A stretch of DNA of 64,000 nt, taken from Lautropia sp. Its GTDB lineage: Bacteria; Pseudomonadota; Gammaproteobacteria; Burkholderiales; Burkholderiaceae_E. Within the stretch, counting starts at the first letter, position 1. Each line of letters opens with the position of its first letter. The notes beneath the pieces are model-generated. The model ran no database searches, was not told the origin of the DNA, and saw only the letters and a list, made by a program, of their open reading frames with translations. A program made the position numbers and the translations under genes. The stretch covers positions 30,764 to 94,763 of the forward strand of contig JAUMZD010000008.1 of NCBI GenBank assembly GCA_030528325.1. The letters are read 5' to 3'. Below, piece by piece: positions 1-11,100 of this stretch.

Positions 1-463
1 GCAGCATCTGGTAGGGCGACATGAAGCTCACGCCCAGTCCCAGGCAGACGTTCGGGATCTTGATGCGGCGGATAGAGTTGGCAGGCACTTCGTGGGTGAC
101 GAGCACATGCTGCCCGGCCATGGCGTGCGCCACCAGATAGTAATCGGCCACCTGAAAGAAGGTCTGGATCGCGCCCGGCTCGTAAGTCTGGCTGGTAACC
201 CATTGGGCGATCTGGCCCAGCGCGGGTACGATAGTTTGCTGGCTGGTCAGGAAAAGCCCGGTGGCCTGCTGTTCCACCCAGTCGCTGAGATCGTCATTGC
301 CGTTGTTCAGCTCCGTTTTCACCTTGTCGATGCTGAACACCTTGCCCTGCTGGTTGGCGGTCAGTATCCAGTCCCAGAAGGCCGGGCAGAAATCGAAACC
401 ATAGTGCAGGTTCTTGGCCTGGATGAAGATGTTGGCATCCAGCAGATAGGTGTGTCCGCTCAT
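1..463 (-). CDS. DUF4411 family PIN-like protein (3' end outside window)
   Basis: The reading frame starts at ATG 463 on the minus strand and stays open to the window edge, so about 154 residues are visible and the C-terminus is missing. The N-terminus reads MSGHTYLLDANIFIQAKN, with the early aspartate (D9) expected of a PIN-like nuclease; further acidic positions follow (SIDKVKTEL, VADYYLVAHA, VTHEVPANS). The pattern matches my memory of the DUF4411 family, which belongs to the PIN-like group of putative RNases. The ATG overlaps the stop of the ImmA/IrrE-type gene (TCAT at 460-463), so the two are probably translationally coupled. A PIN-like protein beside a regulator with a protease domain suggests a toxin-antitoxin-like module carried in a restriction-modification operon; that role is inferred. 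Confidence 0.75.
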   Translation of the reverse strand, partial: MSGHTYLLDANIFIQAKNLHYGFDFCPAFWDWILTANQQGKVFSIDKVKTELNNGNDDLSDWVEQQATGLFLTSQQTIVPALGQIAQWVTSQTYEPGAIQTFFQVADYYLVAHAMAGQHVLVTHEVPANSIRRIKIPNVCLGLGVSFMSPYQML

Positions 464-1614
464 GGGGCGACGCTCAGCTCTCGGGCGGTTTTATGAAAGG
501 TGCGGCTGGAACGGATCCCCAGCATCTGGAAAGCGTCCCGGAACAGGGTGCCACCTTCCAGCGTGCTGCTGATCAGCGCCCGGCTGAAGCGCTTGCTGGC
601 ACGCACGGCCAGCGACCGGTAGAAATCGCCGCCGCTGCCTTTCCTCTGCTGCATGATCTCCTGCAGCCGATCCTGTTCCTGCCGGTAATGGTGCCAGAGT
701 CCACTTTCATCCAGATGACCGGCGTCGAACAGCCGACGCAGGATCACCAGCGTGCTGACCTTGAAGCTGCGTGCCAGGCGCTGCATTTCGTCGGGAATGG
801 GTGTACCCGGCTGATAGGCCGTTTTAAGCTCGGCCATCGGAACCAGCAGTTCGGCTGCCACCAGGTTGCACCAGCGCTCGGTCTGGTGGCGTGGCATCTG
901 GCCCGCTTCCGGGTCAGACACGCCGCTCTGGCCCAGCCAGACGTGAGCCAGTTCATGCCCCAAGGTGAACATCTGGGCTGCCTTGCTGTCGGCGGTGTTC
1001 AGAAAGATGACCGGGGCCAGGTCGTCAGCCAGGGTGAAGCCTCGAAACTCACCCACATCCAGCTTGCGATGACTGTTGCTGCCCACCACCGCGCTGGCCA
1101 TCACCAGCACACCGCTATCTTCGATCAGGGCAATGAGCTGACGCAGGGCTGCTTCCCAGGTGGAGAGGTGGCGGCGCGCCTCGGTCGAGAGCTGGATGGT
1201 CTGCCGAATCTTTTGGGCGGCTTCGACAGGTGTGGTCTGAACACTCAGGCTGCCGACGAAGGGGAGTGGCGGCCAGCCATTCAGCCGGGCGTGTTCGCGA
1301 TACCAGTCCTGCCGGCGTTGGCACAGATGGATGGTGTCCAGCAGCTCGCTGCTGGGTTCGGCCAGCTCGTGGTCCCGCAGGGTGCGAAAATCGGGCAAGG
1401 GCAGGGGCTCACTGGGCGGCTCCGGCAGAAAAAAGTAGCCGATGCCGGTGTGTGTGAACTGCGCAAAGTCTTCCAGCTGCCGAAGTGTCGGCTGTGCCTC
1501 GCCACTCAGCCATTGCGGCCATTTCGTGAAACGCTGGCACAGTGCCTCGTCCGTCTTGCGCGCACGCCGCGCCGCCCAGCGCAAGACCGGCACGGAAGCG
1601 GCGACGTGAGTCAT
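460..1614 (-). CDS. ImmA/IrrE-type metallo-endopeptidase (COG2856-like)
   Basis: A 384-residue protein. The zinc-protease motif HELAH lies at about residues 220-224 (context TLGHELAHVWLG), typical of ImmA/IrrE (COG2856) peptidases that cleave repressors or act as antitoxin-like regulators. The first 60 or so residues (a basic helix, then WLSGEAQPTLRQLEDFA) resemble a degenerate XRE helix-turn-helix, as found in long members of the family. Start and stop both sit in 4-nt ATGA overlaps, with hsdS upstream and the DUF4411 gene downstream, so it belongs to the hsd operon. It probably regulates or neutralises its PIN-like neighbour; the substrate is unknown. Base composition is GC-rich like the host, unlike hsdS. 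Confidence 0.8.
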   Translation of the reverse strand: MTHVAASVPVLRWAARRARKTDEALCQRFTKWPQWLSGEAQPTLRQLEDFAQFTHTGIGYFFLPEPPSEPLPLPDFRTLRDHELAEPSSELLDTIHLCQRRQDWYREHARLNGWPPLPFVGSLSVQTTPVEAAQKIRQTIQLSTEARRHLSTWEAALRQLIALIEDSGVLVMASAVVGSNSHRKLDVGEFRGFTLADDLAPVIFLNTADSKAAQMFTLGHELAHVWLGQSGVSDPEAGQMPRHQTERWCNLVAAELLVPMAELKTAYQPGTPIPDEMQRLARSFKVSTLVILRRLFDAGHLDESGLWHHYRQEQDRLQEIMQQRKGSGGDFYRSLAVRASKRFSRALISSTLEGGTLFRDAFQMLGIRSSRTFHKTARELSVAP

Positions 1615-2852
1615 GCCAGTACCTCCTCCGGCAAGGGGATGTTCGAGACATCCAGCTTGCCAGACATCAGGCGGGGGAGCAAGAGGTCGCGGGCAAGCTG
1701 AAGTCTTTCGTTTATGACGATCAAGTTTTTGATCTGGTCAAATATTGGAGCAGCTTTTGATCCAAAGGAAAACGTCAACTCTGGTTCTGGCAGAGTAAAG
1801 GGTATGGTTTTAAAAGTGTCAACGATGATCGTGTCGAAAACGCCGCCAGTTGCCGCCTGCTTGAGGTGGCTGACAGCAGCGTTTATGGACATAAATAGAA
1901 ACAGGTTGTCAAAATTTATTTTGGGTTTGAGTGCATAGCACGATTGGTTCATGGCCATCGGTTCTTGGGCCATATTTATCTTGCCGACAGTTCCTCTGGC
2001 TGTAATAAAAATCGTTCCTTCCTCAAATAGCTGGCTGTTGCAGTTTTGTAGGCCTTCGTTTGTAAGGGTTTTCTCGGTTTTTCGTACAAAGAAACTATTT
2101 GTTGCGTCTTTCGGGGTGAAAAAGGGTATTCCGCCACCCCAGTAATGATCTATTTTCGTTTTTGGTGTTCCTCCGCTCATGATGAAGATAAAGTCGTGGG
2201 CAAACCCTCTTGTCCATCCTTGTGGAACCCCATCCTGAACAGGAACGGCCTCGTGCCCCGGAAACCGAAGATGCACGAACCACTCGCGGTACAGACGACG
2301 CGCAGCGTCTTCCAGCAACGCGATCCGGCGCTGGTTGATGGTGATCAGGTCGTCGTAGGAAGAAAGTATCGACCCGATTTTCTTCTGGTCATTGAGGTTT
2401 ATTGGGTATTTGATTGGAAGGGACCTGAGGATGGGATTCTTTATGCCAAGGACAGTGGTTCCTGTTGCGTGAGAGCTTAGTTCTGACTGAAATTGAGCTG
2501 ATTTCAGGTAGTGGAATAAGAAGTCTGGATCTATGAAGTATGGATTGGGTCGCAACAGAATTACCCTTTGAGCAAGGGCAATCCTTTCCTCTGACTTCCA
2601 GATGGCGAGTTCTCCTAAAGGGGCCTCAGTTGTGATGAAAATGTCGTTTTTTTGGGGGGTTCCTCTTCTCATGACATCTTCATAACTTCCCTCTGCTATG
2701 TATTCTTGCTTGCCATTTTTTTCTATTTTTCCGTTTTTTATTATTTTTGCGGTTATTAGCCGTATCCCCTGGTTGGTTTTTTTAGGTGTTTTGCCTCGAT
2801 AATCAATTACTTTGGAGAGAAGGCTGCCGAGAGGGCTTTCTTTCAGATTCAT
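1611..2852 (-). CDS. hsdS: Type I restriction-modification specificity subunit
   Basis: A 413-residue S subunit that chooses the DNA target for the HsdM/HsdR complex. It shows two target-recognition domains, each followed by a conserved segment: DQKKIGSILSSYDDLI then a helix with NQRRIALLEDAARRLY after the first, and a related NLIVINERLQLARDLLLP helix after the second. The motif EWFVHLRFPG links the halves. Much of roughly 1700-2860 is distinctly AT-rich compared with the genes around it, as expected for horizontally exchanged recognition domains. It overlaps hsdM upstream and the ImmA/IrrE gene downstream by 4 nt each. The recognition sequence cannot be read from the protein. Confidence 0.92.
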   Translation of the reverse strand: MNLKESPLGSLLSKVIDYRGKTPKKTNQGIRLITAKIIKNGKIEKNGKQEYIAEGSYEDVMRRGTPQKNDIFITTEAPLGELAIWKSEERIALAQRVILLRPNPYFIDPDFLFHYLKSAQFQSELSSHATGTTVLGIKNPILRSLPIKYPINLNDQKKIGSILSSYDDLITINQRRIALLEDAARRLYREWFVHLRFPGHEAVPVQDGVPQGWTRGFAHDFIFIMSGGTPKTKIDHYWGGGIPFFTPKDATNSFFVRKTEKTLTNEGLQNCNSQLFEEGTIFITARGTVGKINMAQEPMAMNQSCYALKPKINFDNLFLFMSINAAVSHLKQAATGGVFDTIIVDTFKTIPFTLPEPELTFSFGSKAAPIFDQIKNLIVINERLQLARDLLLPRLMSGKLDVSNIPLPEEVLA

Positions 2853-5080
2853 CCCAAAAGCTCCTTCATGTTGAGGCTGATCTTTTTAGCCAGGAGAGCT
2901 GCTTGCTCGTTCAACTCCGCCAGCTCATCATGAATCTCCCGCATCTTCTCGATGAAGTCCTCTTCGTCGTCATCGGTGCTGGGGGCCACGCCGACATAGC
3001 GGCCGGGGGTGAGGGAGTAGTCGTTGGCGGCGATCTCTTCCTGTGTGACGGCCTTGCAGAGACCGGGCACGTCGTTGAAGATGCCGTGTGGAAAGCGGGT
3101 GTGAAGCCAGTGTCCCTGCTGGATGAAATAGCCGGCCTGTTTCAGCGTGTGCAGACTCTGGTCGCGGACAGTGGGCGCATCCTGTTTGTCGTCTGCGGCT
3201 TTCAGCTGCTCTTTCAGGACACGGATGCTGGCAGAGTCGAAGTGTTTCGACAGGCGTGCACGCAGGGTTTTTTCGGCGGTGTCGAGCAGGCTCAGGCAGT
3301 GCTTGTGTCGGGCTTCCAGGGCCTTGCTGGTGCTTTTCAGCAACGGCAACAGGGTTTCGAGCTGTTGTTGTGCTTCAGCCAGGGTGGTGTGTGGCGGCAG
3401 CTGGCCGTCTGGGCCGGCCTTGCTTGCCAGTTGATTCGATAGGGCAGAGGCAGCATCCAGCAAGGCTTGAGTGGCTTCCCGGGTGCTTGTGTCCGCCTGT
3501 GCGGCCTGGATGGCTTGCTGGAAGTCGGCCAGCACTGGTGTCAGCTCGGCCTGTCTGGCAGCCCGTGCCTGCTGCTGCTCGGGGGTTGGGGCGGTGTTTC
3601 GGGGCAACGGGTCGAGCAGGTCTTCGGCACTGCTGCTTGTGGCAAAGGTGTTCAGCTTGTCGAGCAGCTGGTTGATGGCATCATGATCCTGCTGCAATCG
3701 GTCCGCCAGTTGGCCCATCCAGCTTTGGGCTTGCTGCTGATGCTGGTGCAGCAGTTGCCGATACTTGTCCTGTTCGCCACGATACAGCCAGACGATGGCC
3801 GTCAGGTTGGCCAGCTGTTCGTCGGTGAAGACATGCGAGCGGGCCGACACGACGTGATAGACGCTGCGGGCGTCGATCATCAGCACCTGATCCTTCAGGT
3901 CGTCGGGCTTGCCCTTGTCGTAGAACCACAGCGTGCAGGGCAGGCTGACGGTGTAGAAGAACTTGTTGCCGATGGACATCATCACGTCGACGTGGCCTGT
4001 CCTGACCAGTTTTTCGCGGATGTCGCGGTCCTTGTTGCCGGCATCCGAGGCACTGGAGGCCATGACGAACCCGGCGCGGCCGCTGTCGTTCAGGTAGGCA
4101 TAAAAATACTGGATCCACAGGCTGTTGGCGTTCGAGATGGCGCCGGTCTTGCCGTTGGTGCCGGGCAGGCCAAAGGGCAGGCGTCCTTCCGGTGCAACCT
4201 GCTTTTCGATCTTTTTGGTATCCACCCCATCGACGTTGAAAGGGGGATTGGCCATGACGAAATCGCAGGCGCCAACCAGCTCGTCGATCTGCTCGTAGAA
4301 GGTGTTGCCTTGCCGCAGGTTGGTGGCGTCCAGGCCATGCACCGCCATGTTCATCCGGGCCAGGCGGGTGTTGGTGTCGCTTTTCTCCTGTCCGTGGAAG
4401 GTGACAGCCTTGTTGGTGTCAGCGTGGCGCACATCCTCGATGAAATGCCCGGTCTGCACGAACATGCCGGCCGAACCGCAGGCCGGGTCCAGCACCAGAC
4501 CGTGATCAGGTTCGATGATGTTGACGATCATCCGCACCAGCGATGGTGGCGTGAAGAACTCGCCGCCCTCCTGCGCGCCGCTCATCGCGAACTTGCTGAG
4601 GAAATATTCGTAGATGCGACCGAAGACATCACCCGTGGCGTTCTGCAGCGCCTCACGGTTGAAGATCTTGATCAGCTCGGCCAGCAGATCGGACTCGAAG
4701 GTGGTATAGCCGCGGGGCAGTGCACCGGCCAGTACTTCATGGTCAGCCTCGATCAGGGTCATGGCCTGGTCGATCAGTTCGCCAATGCTGGCATCGGTCG
4801 GCTGGCTGGCGATGTAATCGAAGCGGGCTTCCTGGGGCAGGTAGATGGCGGCTTTGCTCCTGAAGCCCTGCTTGATCATGGCCTCCCGGCGCTCGGCCGG
4901 CACCCGGGCCGGGATCTTTGCCTCGACCTCGGGCAGATAGGCATGAAAGCGGTTGGTGGCCTGCCGCAGAAAGATCAGGCCCAGCACGGGCATCGAATAC
5001 TCGGTGGCGGTCAGCCTGGAGTTGGCCCGCAGCTGGTCGGCGGCCTCCCAGAGTTCATTTTCGAGTTGCTGGATGTTCAT
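2849..5080 (-). CDS. hsdM: Type I restriction-modification DNA methyltransferase subunit
   Basis: A 743-residue N6-adenine methyltransferase. The SAM-binding motif DPACGSAGMFV lies at about 198-208 and the catalytic NPPF motif at 278-281. The N-terminal helical HsdM domain (LENELWEAADQLR onward) is present. The protein is longer than the roughly 500-residue classical HsdM because of a Gln/Ala-rich, probably coiled-coil extension over about 440-640, before a C-terminal segment with the motif YSLTPGRYVGVAP common to long HsdM proteins. It is the first gene of the operon, and its stop overlaps the hsdS start by 4 nt. hsdR is not upstream, where uvrA lies; if present it must be beyond position 1. 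Confidence 0.93.
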   Translation of the reverse strand: MNIQQLENELWEAADQLRANSRLTATEYSMPVLGLIFLRQATNRFHAYLPEVEAKIPARVPAERREAMIKQGFRSKAAIYLPQEARFDYIASQPTDASIGELIDQAMTLIEADHEVLAGALPRGYTTFESDLLAELIKIFNREALQNATGDVFGRIYEYFLSKFAMSGAQEGGEFFTPPSLVRMIVNIIEPDHGLVLDPACGSAGMFVQTGHFIEDVRHADTNKAVTFHGQEKSDTNTRLARMNMAVHGLDATNLRQGNTFYEQIDELVGACDFVMANPPFNVDGVDTKKIEKQVAPEGRLPFGLPGTNGKTGAISNANSLWIQYFYAYLNDSGRAGFVMASSASDAGNKDRDIREKLVRTGHVDVMMSIGNKFFYTVSLPCTLWFYDKGKPDDLKDQVLMIDARSVYHVVSARSHVFTDEQLANLTAIVWLYRGEQDKYRQLLHQHQQQAQSWMGQLADRLQQDHDAINQLLDKLNTFATSSSAEDLLDPLPRNTAPTPEQQQARAARQAELTPVLADFQQAIQAAQADTSTREATQALLDAASALSNQLASKAGPDGQLPPHTTLAEAQQQLETLLPLLKSTSKALEARHKHCLSLLDTAEKTLRARLSKHFDSASIRVLKEQLKAADDKQDAPTVRDQSLHTLKQAGYFIQQGHWLHTRFPHGIFNDVPGLCKAVTQEEIAANDYSLTPGRYVGVAPSTDDDEEDFIEKMREIHDELAELNEQAALLAKKISLNMKELLG

Positions 5081-5178
5081 GGATGGACGGGCACAGGACG
5101 AACGGGCAAAAGTTTAACGCGGACGCCGGTTCGATGCCGGGGGCAGGGGCTGGATAGAACGCAGTTGTGGTTCCCGTG

Positions 5179-8100
5179 TCACCCGGATTTGGTTTCTCCT
5201 TCCACCTGGCTGAAAAACGTCCGAAGCATCCGCCCCGTGTGGGTCTTGCCGGCCCTGGCCAGCTGGCGGGGCGGGGCTTCGGCCACGACCTGACCGCCGT
5301 CGACGCCGCCTTCGGGGCCGATGTCGATGATCCAGTCGGCTTCGGCCCAGAGGGTCTGGTTGTGTTCGATGACGAGGACGGTGTTGCCGGCATCGACCAG
5401 CCGGTGCAGGACGTGGACGAGTTTTTCCACGTCGGCCATGTGCAGGCCGACCGTGGGTTCATCCAGCACGTAGAAGGTGCCGCCGTCGTGGATCTCGCCC
5501 TGATGGCCGGCCTTTCGGGCCCGGGCGCGGGTCATGGCCTGGGCCTTGGCCTCGCGCAGCGGATCGGCGGTTTCGGTCAGGGTGCGCACCTTGGCCAGTT
5601 CGGTCACGAGCTTGATGCGCTGCGCCTCGCCACCCGAGAGGGTCGGGCTCTGCTGGCCCAGCGTCAGGTAGCCGAGGCCCACGTCCTGCAGCAGTTGCAG
5701 CGGATGGGCGATGGATCGGTAGGGGGCGAAGAATTCCAGCGCTTCGTCCACCGTCATGCCCAGCACGTCGGCGATGGATTGACCGTTCAGCCTGACCTGA
5801 TTCGTTTCGGCATCGAAACGGCCGCCGTGGCAGACATCGCAGAGCACGCGCACATCGGGCAGGAAATTCATCTCGATGGTGCGCACGCCCTGGCCTTCGC
5901 AGGCCGGGCAGCGGCCGCCGGCCGTGTTGAAGGAGAAACGCGAGGCGGTGTAGCCGCGCAGCCGGGCCTCGCTGGTGTCGGCAAAGAGGCGCCGGATCGC
6001 ATCCCAGAAGCCGACATAGGTGGCGGGCGTCGAGCGTGGGGTCTTGCCGATCGGGGTCTGATCCACTTCCAGCACACGCTGGATGCCTTCCCAGCCGGTG
6101 AGTGCCTCGCAGTGGGGCAGTGCCCCCCGGTCGCCTGCCAGCCGCCGTTGCAGGGCGTCGAGCAGCACGTCGCGGGCGAAGGTGGATTTGCCCGAGCCGG
6201 AGACGCCGGTCACGACCGTCAGCCGCTTCAGCGGGATGCGGGCCGAGGCGGATGTCAGGTTGTGCAGGTGGGCACCGTCGAGCCGGATCGACGGCGTGTC
6301 CTTGCCGACCGTGCGATGGGGTTTGTCGGGCAGCGGGGGCGGATGTCGCAGGAAGCGGCCCGTCAGGCTTGCCGGGTTGTCGGCCAGCTCATTCATCGTG
6401 CCGGTGGCGATGATCTGGCCGCCGAGCCGGCCGGCGCCCGGCCCGATGTCGATCAGGTGGTCGGCGCGGGCGATGGTTTCTTCGTCATGTTCGACGACCA
6501 GCAGTGTGTTGCCTTTCTGGCGCAGCCTGTCGAGGGTGTCGAGCAGCATCAGGTTGTTGCGCGGGTGAAGACCGATCGTCGGTTCGTCGAGCACGTAGCA
6601 GACCCCCTGCAGGTTCGAGCCGAGCTGGCCGGCAAGCCGGATGCGCTGTGCTTCGCCACCAGACAGTGAGGGGGCAGACCGGTCGAGCGTCAGATAACCC
6701 AGCCCCACGTCGATCAGGAATTGCAGGCGGTTCCGGATTTCGGCCAGGATGCCGTCGGCAATCTCGTGCTGGCGCGCATCGAAATGTTTGCCCTGGGCGC
6801 CGACCCAGCGCAGTGCATCCTGCACCGAACGGGCCGTGACATCGGCAATCGACTCGTCACCCAGCCGCACATGCAGCGCGACCGGGTTCAGGCGCTGGCC
6901 GTGGCAGACCGGGCAGGGTTCGTCGGTGTAGGTGACGCCGGCGTCGGTCTCACCTTCCAGACCCGGCGTCAGTTCGTCGGTTCTGATCTTGCCTTCCACC
7001 TTCAGGCCGGTGCCGAGGCAGGCGGGACACCAGCCGTGCTTGGCGTTGAAGGAGAAGGAGCGAGGATCCAGCTCCGGGTAGCTGGTGCCGCAGTGGCTGC
7101 AGGCCCGTTTCGTGCTGAACAGCACCGTCGGCAGCGGGGTGTCGAGGTCCTCCTTCAGCCGGTTCACGTCTTCCAGCAGCATGACGATGCCCTTGCCGTG
7201 ATGCAGGGCGGTGTGCAGGTGCTGACGCAACTCGTTCTCGGCTTTCGGGTCGATGCGCAGGTTCGCGACCGGCAGTTCGATGTGGTGTTCGACATAACGG
7301 TCGATGCGCGGAAAACGCTCGGTGGGCAGGAAACGCCCATCGACGCGCAGCATCGGGAAGCCCTTGCCCTTCGCCCATTTGGCCAGATCCGTGTAGACCC
7401 CCTTGCGGCCGACGACGAGCGGGGCCAGCAGGCCGATCTCGCGGCCGCGATACTCACGCATGATGCGTGCCGCGATGCTGTCGAAGGATTGCGGCTCGAT
7501 GGGCGTGCCGTCGTTCGGGCAGTATTGCGTGCCCAGTTTCTGATAGAGCAGTCGCAGGAAATGATGGATCTCGGTCAGCGTGGCGACAGTGCTCTTGCGA
7601 CCGCCCCGGCTCGTGCGCTGCTCGATGGCGACGGTGGGCGGGATGCCGTAGATGCCGTCCACGTCCGGGCGTGAGGCGGGCTGCACGAACTGCCGGGCGT
7701 AGGCGTTGAGCGATTCGAGGTAGCGGCGCTGGCCTTCGCCGAAGACCACATCGAAAGCCAGCGTCGATTTGCCGCTGCCCGAGACGCCGGTGATGACGGT
7801 CATCTGGTCGCGCGGAATGTCGACGTCGATGTTCTTCAGGTTGTGTTCGCGGGCGCCGTGCACATGGATGGCGTGGCGGGCCCGATCCCGCGGCTGGCCG
7901 TCCTGCCAGACGGCGGCCGGTTCCTGAACCGTCAGTGCCGAACCGGGTGCGTGATGCCCTGCGTGCGCAGTCAGGGCATGACCGGATACCTCATGATCGT
8001 CAGCCTGAGCCGTCCGTTGTCCTGTGCTGGCCCGGGCCATCCACTGCGCCATCTCGGCTTCGTGGTTGCGCAGCGCGATGCCGGTGAAGGAAGCCGGGTT

Positions 8101-11100
8101 GGCCGCCACCTCGTCGGGCGTGCCGGTGGCCACGACCTGACCGCCATGTTCGCCACCCCCGGGGCCCAGATCGATGAGCCAGTCGGCGGCAGCGATCAGG
8201 TCGAGGTTGTGCTCGATGACCAGAACCGAGTGGCCGGCCTGCTGCAGGGCACGCAGCGCGCGCAGCAGCCTGGCGATGTCATCGAAGTGCAGGCCGGTGG
8301 TCGGTTCGTCGAACAGGTACAGCATGCCGCCGAGCTTGCGGCCGGCGCCCGTGCGGGGGGCGCCTTTCCTGCGGGCCTGTTCGGCGGCATCCGCCAGAAA
8401 GCCGGCCAGCTTCAGCCGCTGGGCTTCGCCGCCCGACAGCGTGGGCACGGGCTGGCCCAGTTTCAGATAATCCAGGCCCACGTCGACCAGCGGTTGCAGA
8501 CGGCGGGCGATGTCGGCGCTGTTGCTGAAGAAGGCCAGTGCCTGCCGGACCGTCATGTCCAGCACGTCCACGATCGAGGCCTCGACCGGACGGGCCATCG
8601 CGGTCTCGTCGCTGCGACCGCTCACGCGCACTTCCTGGATCTCGGGGCGGAAGCGCTTGCCGTCGCAATCGGGGCAGCGCAGGTACACGTCCGAGAGGAA
8701 CTGCATTTCCACATGCTCGAAGCCGTTGCCGTGGCAGGTGGGGCATCGGCCGTCACCGGTGTTGAAGCTGAAGGTGCCGGCCGTGTAGCCGCGTTCCCTC
8801 GCCAGTTCGGTGGCGGCGAACTGTTTGCGGATCAGGTCGAAGGCGCCGACATAGCTGACCGGGTTGCTTCGCGTCGTCTTGCCGATCGGAGACTGATCGA
8901 CGAAGACCACGTTCTCGATCAGTTCGGCGCCTGACAGTCTGTCGTGCTCGCCCGGGGTTTCGGTGGGTTCGCCCCGTGCCTTCAGCAGCGCCGGCAGCAG
9001 CACGTCCTGCATCAGCGTGGATTTGCCGCTGCCGGACACACCCGTCAGGCAGACGAGTCGTGTCAGCGGGATCTCGACGTCGATGTTCTTCAAGTTGTGG
9101 GCTCGCACGCCTTCCAGTCGAAGCCTCGGGGTGCGGGCGTCGACAGGCTGGGACAGGCGGCTGCCGACCTGCCGGCGGCCGGACAGGTAGTCGGCCGTCA
9201 GCGTGCTGGCGGCTGGCAGGGCGGCTGCCGGGCCGTCGAAGACGATCTCGCCGCCCCGTTCGCCGGGGCCGGGGCCGATGTCGATGATCCGTTCGGCGGC
9301 GAACATCACCTGCGGATCGTGTTCGACCACGACCAGCGAATTGCCGGCATCCTTCAGCCGGTGCATGATCCCGATGATCCGGTCCATGTCCCGGGGGTGC
9401 AGGCCGATGGACGGCTCATCCAGAATGAAGAGGGTGTTCACCAGTGAGGTGCCCAGCGCCGTCGTCAGGTTGATGCGCTGAACCTCGCCACCGGACAGGG
9501 TGCGGGACTGGCGATCCAGCGTCAGATAATCCAGCCCCACATCGCGCAGGAAGCGCAGCCGGGCCCGGATCTCGGTCATCAGCAGCTCGGTGGCTTCATC
9601 CAGCGGGGCCGGCAGGCCGATGTCGTCCATCAGCCGTGTCAGCCGGTCGATGGGCAGCAGCATCAGGTCATGCAGGGTCAGGCCCGGCAGGGTGTCGAGC
9701 TGTGGCCGTGTCCAGGCCGTGCCCATCGGCATGAAGCGCTGGTAGCGTCCGTGTTCGTCCGCGTCCTCACCGAAGGCCCGCCGGGCATCGGCCAGGCTGC
9801 CCACGCGCCACAGCAGGGCTTCGGGCTTCAGGCGGGCGCCGGCACAGGCCGGGCAGGTGGTGTAGGAGCGGTATTTGGAGAGCAGCACGCGGATGTGCAT
9901 CTTGTAGGCCTTGCTCTCCAGCCAGTTGAAGAAGTTGCGCACGCCGTACCACTGGCGTTTCCAGTCGCCGCGCCAGTCCGGCGCGCCGTCGATGACCCAG
10001 CGCCGCTGTTCGGCCGGCAGGTTCTGCCACGGGGTGTGCAGATCGATGCCGGCGGCCTGGCCATGCTGCATCAGCTCGTCCTGCGCTTCCTTGAAGCTGG
10101 GTGTCTGCCATGGCTTGATGGCGCCTTCGGCCAGGGACTTGCTGCCGTCCGGGATGACGAGATCCAGATCGAGGCCGATCACGCGACCGAAGCCACGGCA
10201 GGTCTCGCAGGCGCCCAGTGGCGAGTTGAAGGAAAAGAGGCTCGGGCTGGGCGGGGAATAGGCGATGTCGCAGGTGGCACAGGCAAACTGCGCGCTGTAG
10301 CGCCAGGGCGGCAGCTCGTTGCCCTCGTCGTCGAGGGGGATGACGCTGATCAGCCCCTTGCCCCGGTCGAGCGAGGCTTCGAGGCTGCCGGCCAGCCGGT
10401 CGGGGGTGACGGTGCTGGCCCGGAAGCGGTCGGCGATGACGGTGAGCCGCAGGGGCGGGGTGGTGGTGGCCCGCTCGTCCGCACCTGCCGCTTTCGCAGC
10501 CTTACCCCGGGTCCTCGTCCGGGTCGAGCTGGCCGCGGTTCCGGCACCGGCGGCTTTTTCGGTGGCTTTGGCATTGCCGGCATCCTTGGCCCCCTTGGAT
10601 CCTTTTTGACGCCCTTTGGCGCCCTTGTCCGCCTTGCCGGCCTCAGCGCCGGCCCCGGCTTCCGGCTCGAAGGGCAGTTCCTCTCGGCGGTGGATGCGGG
10701 TATAGCCCTGGGCGCTGAGCTGGGCCAGCACCTCGTTCTCGTCGAAACCGGCCGGCACCTTCACGTCGAAGGTCAGCAGCAGGCGCGGATCGCCCGCCTC
10801 GGCGGCACGGGCCAAGATGCTCTGGCTGATGCTGCCGACATCATCGGCGCGGACAGGCTGGGCACACTGCCGGCAGTGCAGCGTGGCAGCATGGGCCATC
10901 AGCAGCTTCAGGTGGTCGTTCAGCTCGGTCATCGTGCCGACGGTCGAGCGCGAGGTGCGCACCGGGTTCGTCTGGTCGATGGCGATGGCGGGCGGCACCC
11001 CGTCGATGCTGTCCACCTGCGGCCGGTCCATCCGGTCGAGAAACTGGCGGGCATAGGCCGAGAAGGTCTCGACGTAGCGCCGCTGCCCTTCGGCATAGAG

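Noticed and set aside
3467..5293. A 608-residue plus-strand reading frame
   Set aside because: It is the antisense of hsdM, composed of low-information sequence with no recognisable motif; hsdM on the other strand has full catalytic motifs.
5167..6669. A 500-residue plus-strand frame across the end of uvrA
   Set aside because: Antisense shadow caused by high GC; the opposite strand encodes conserved UvrA motifs throughout.
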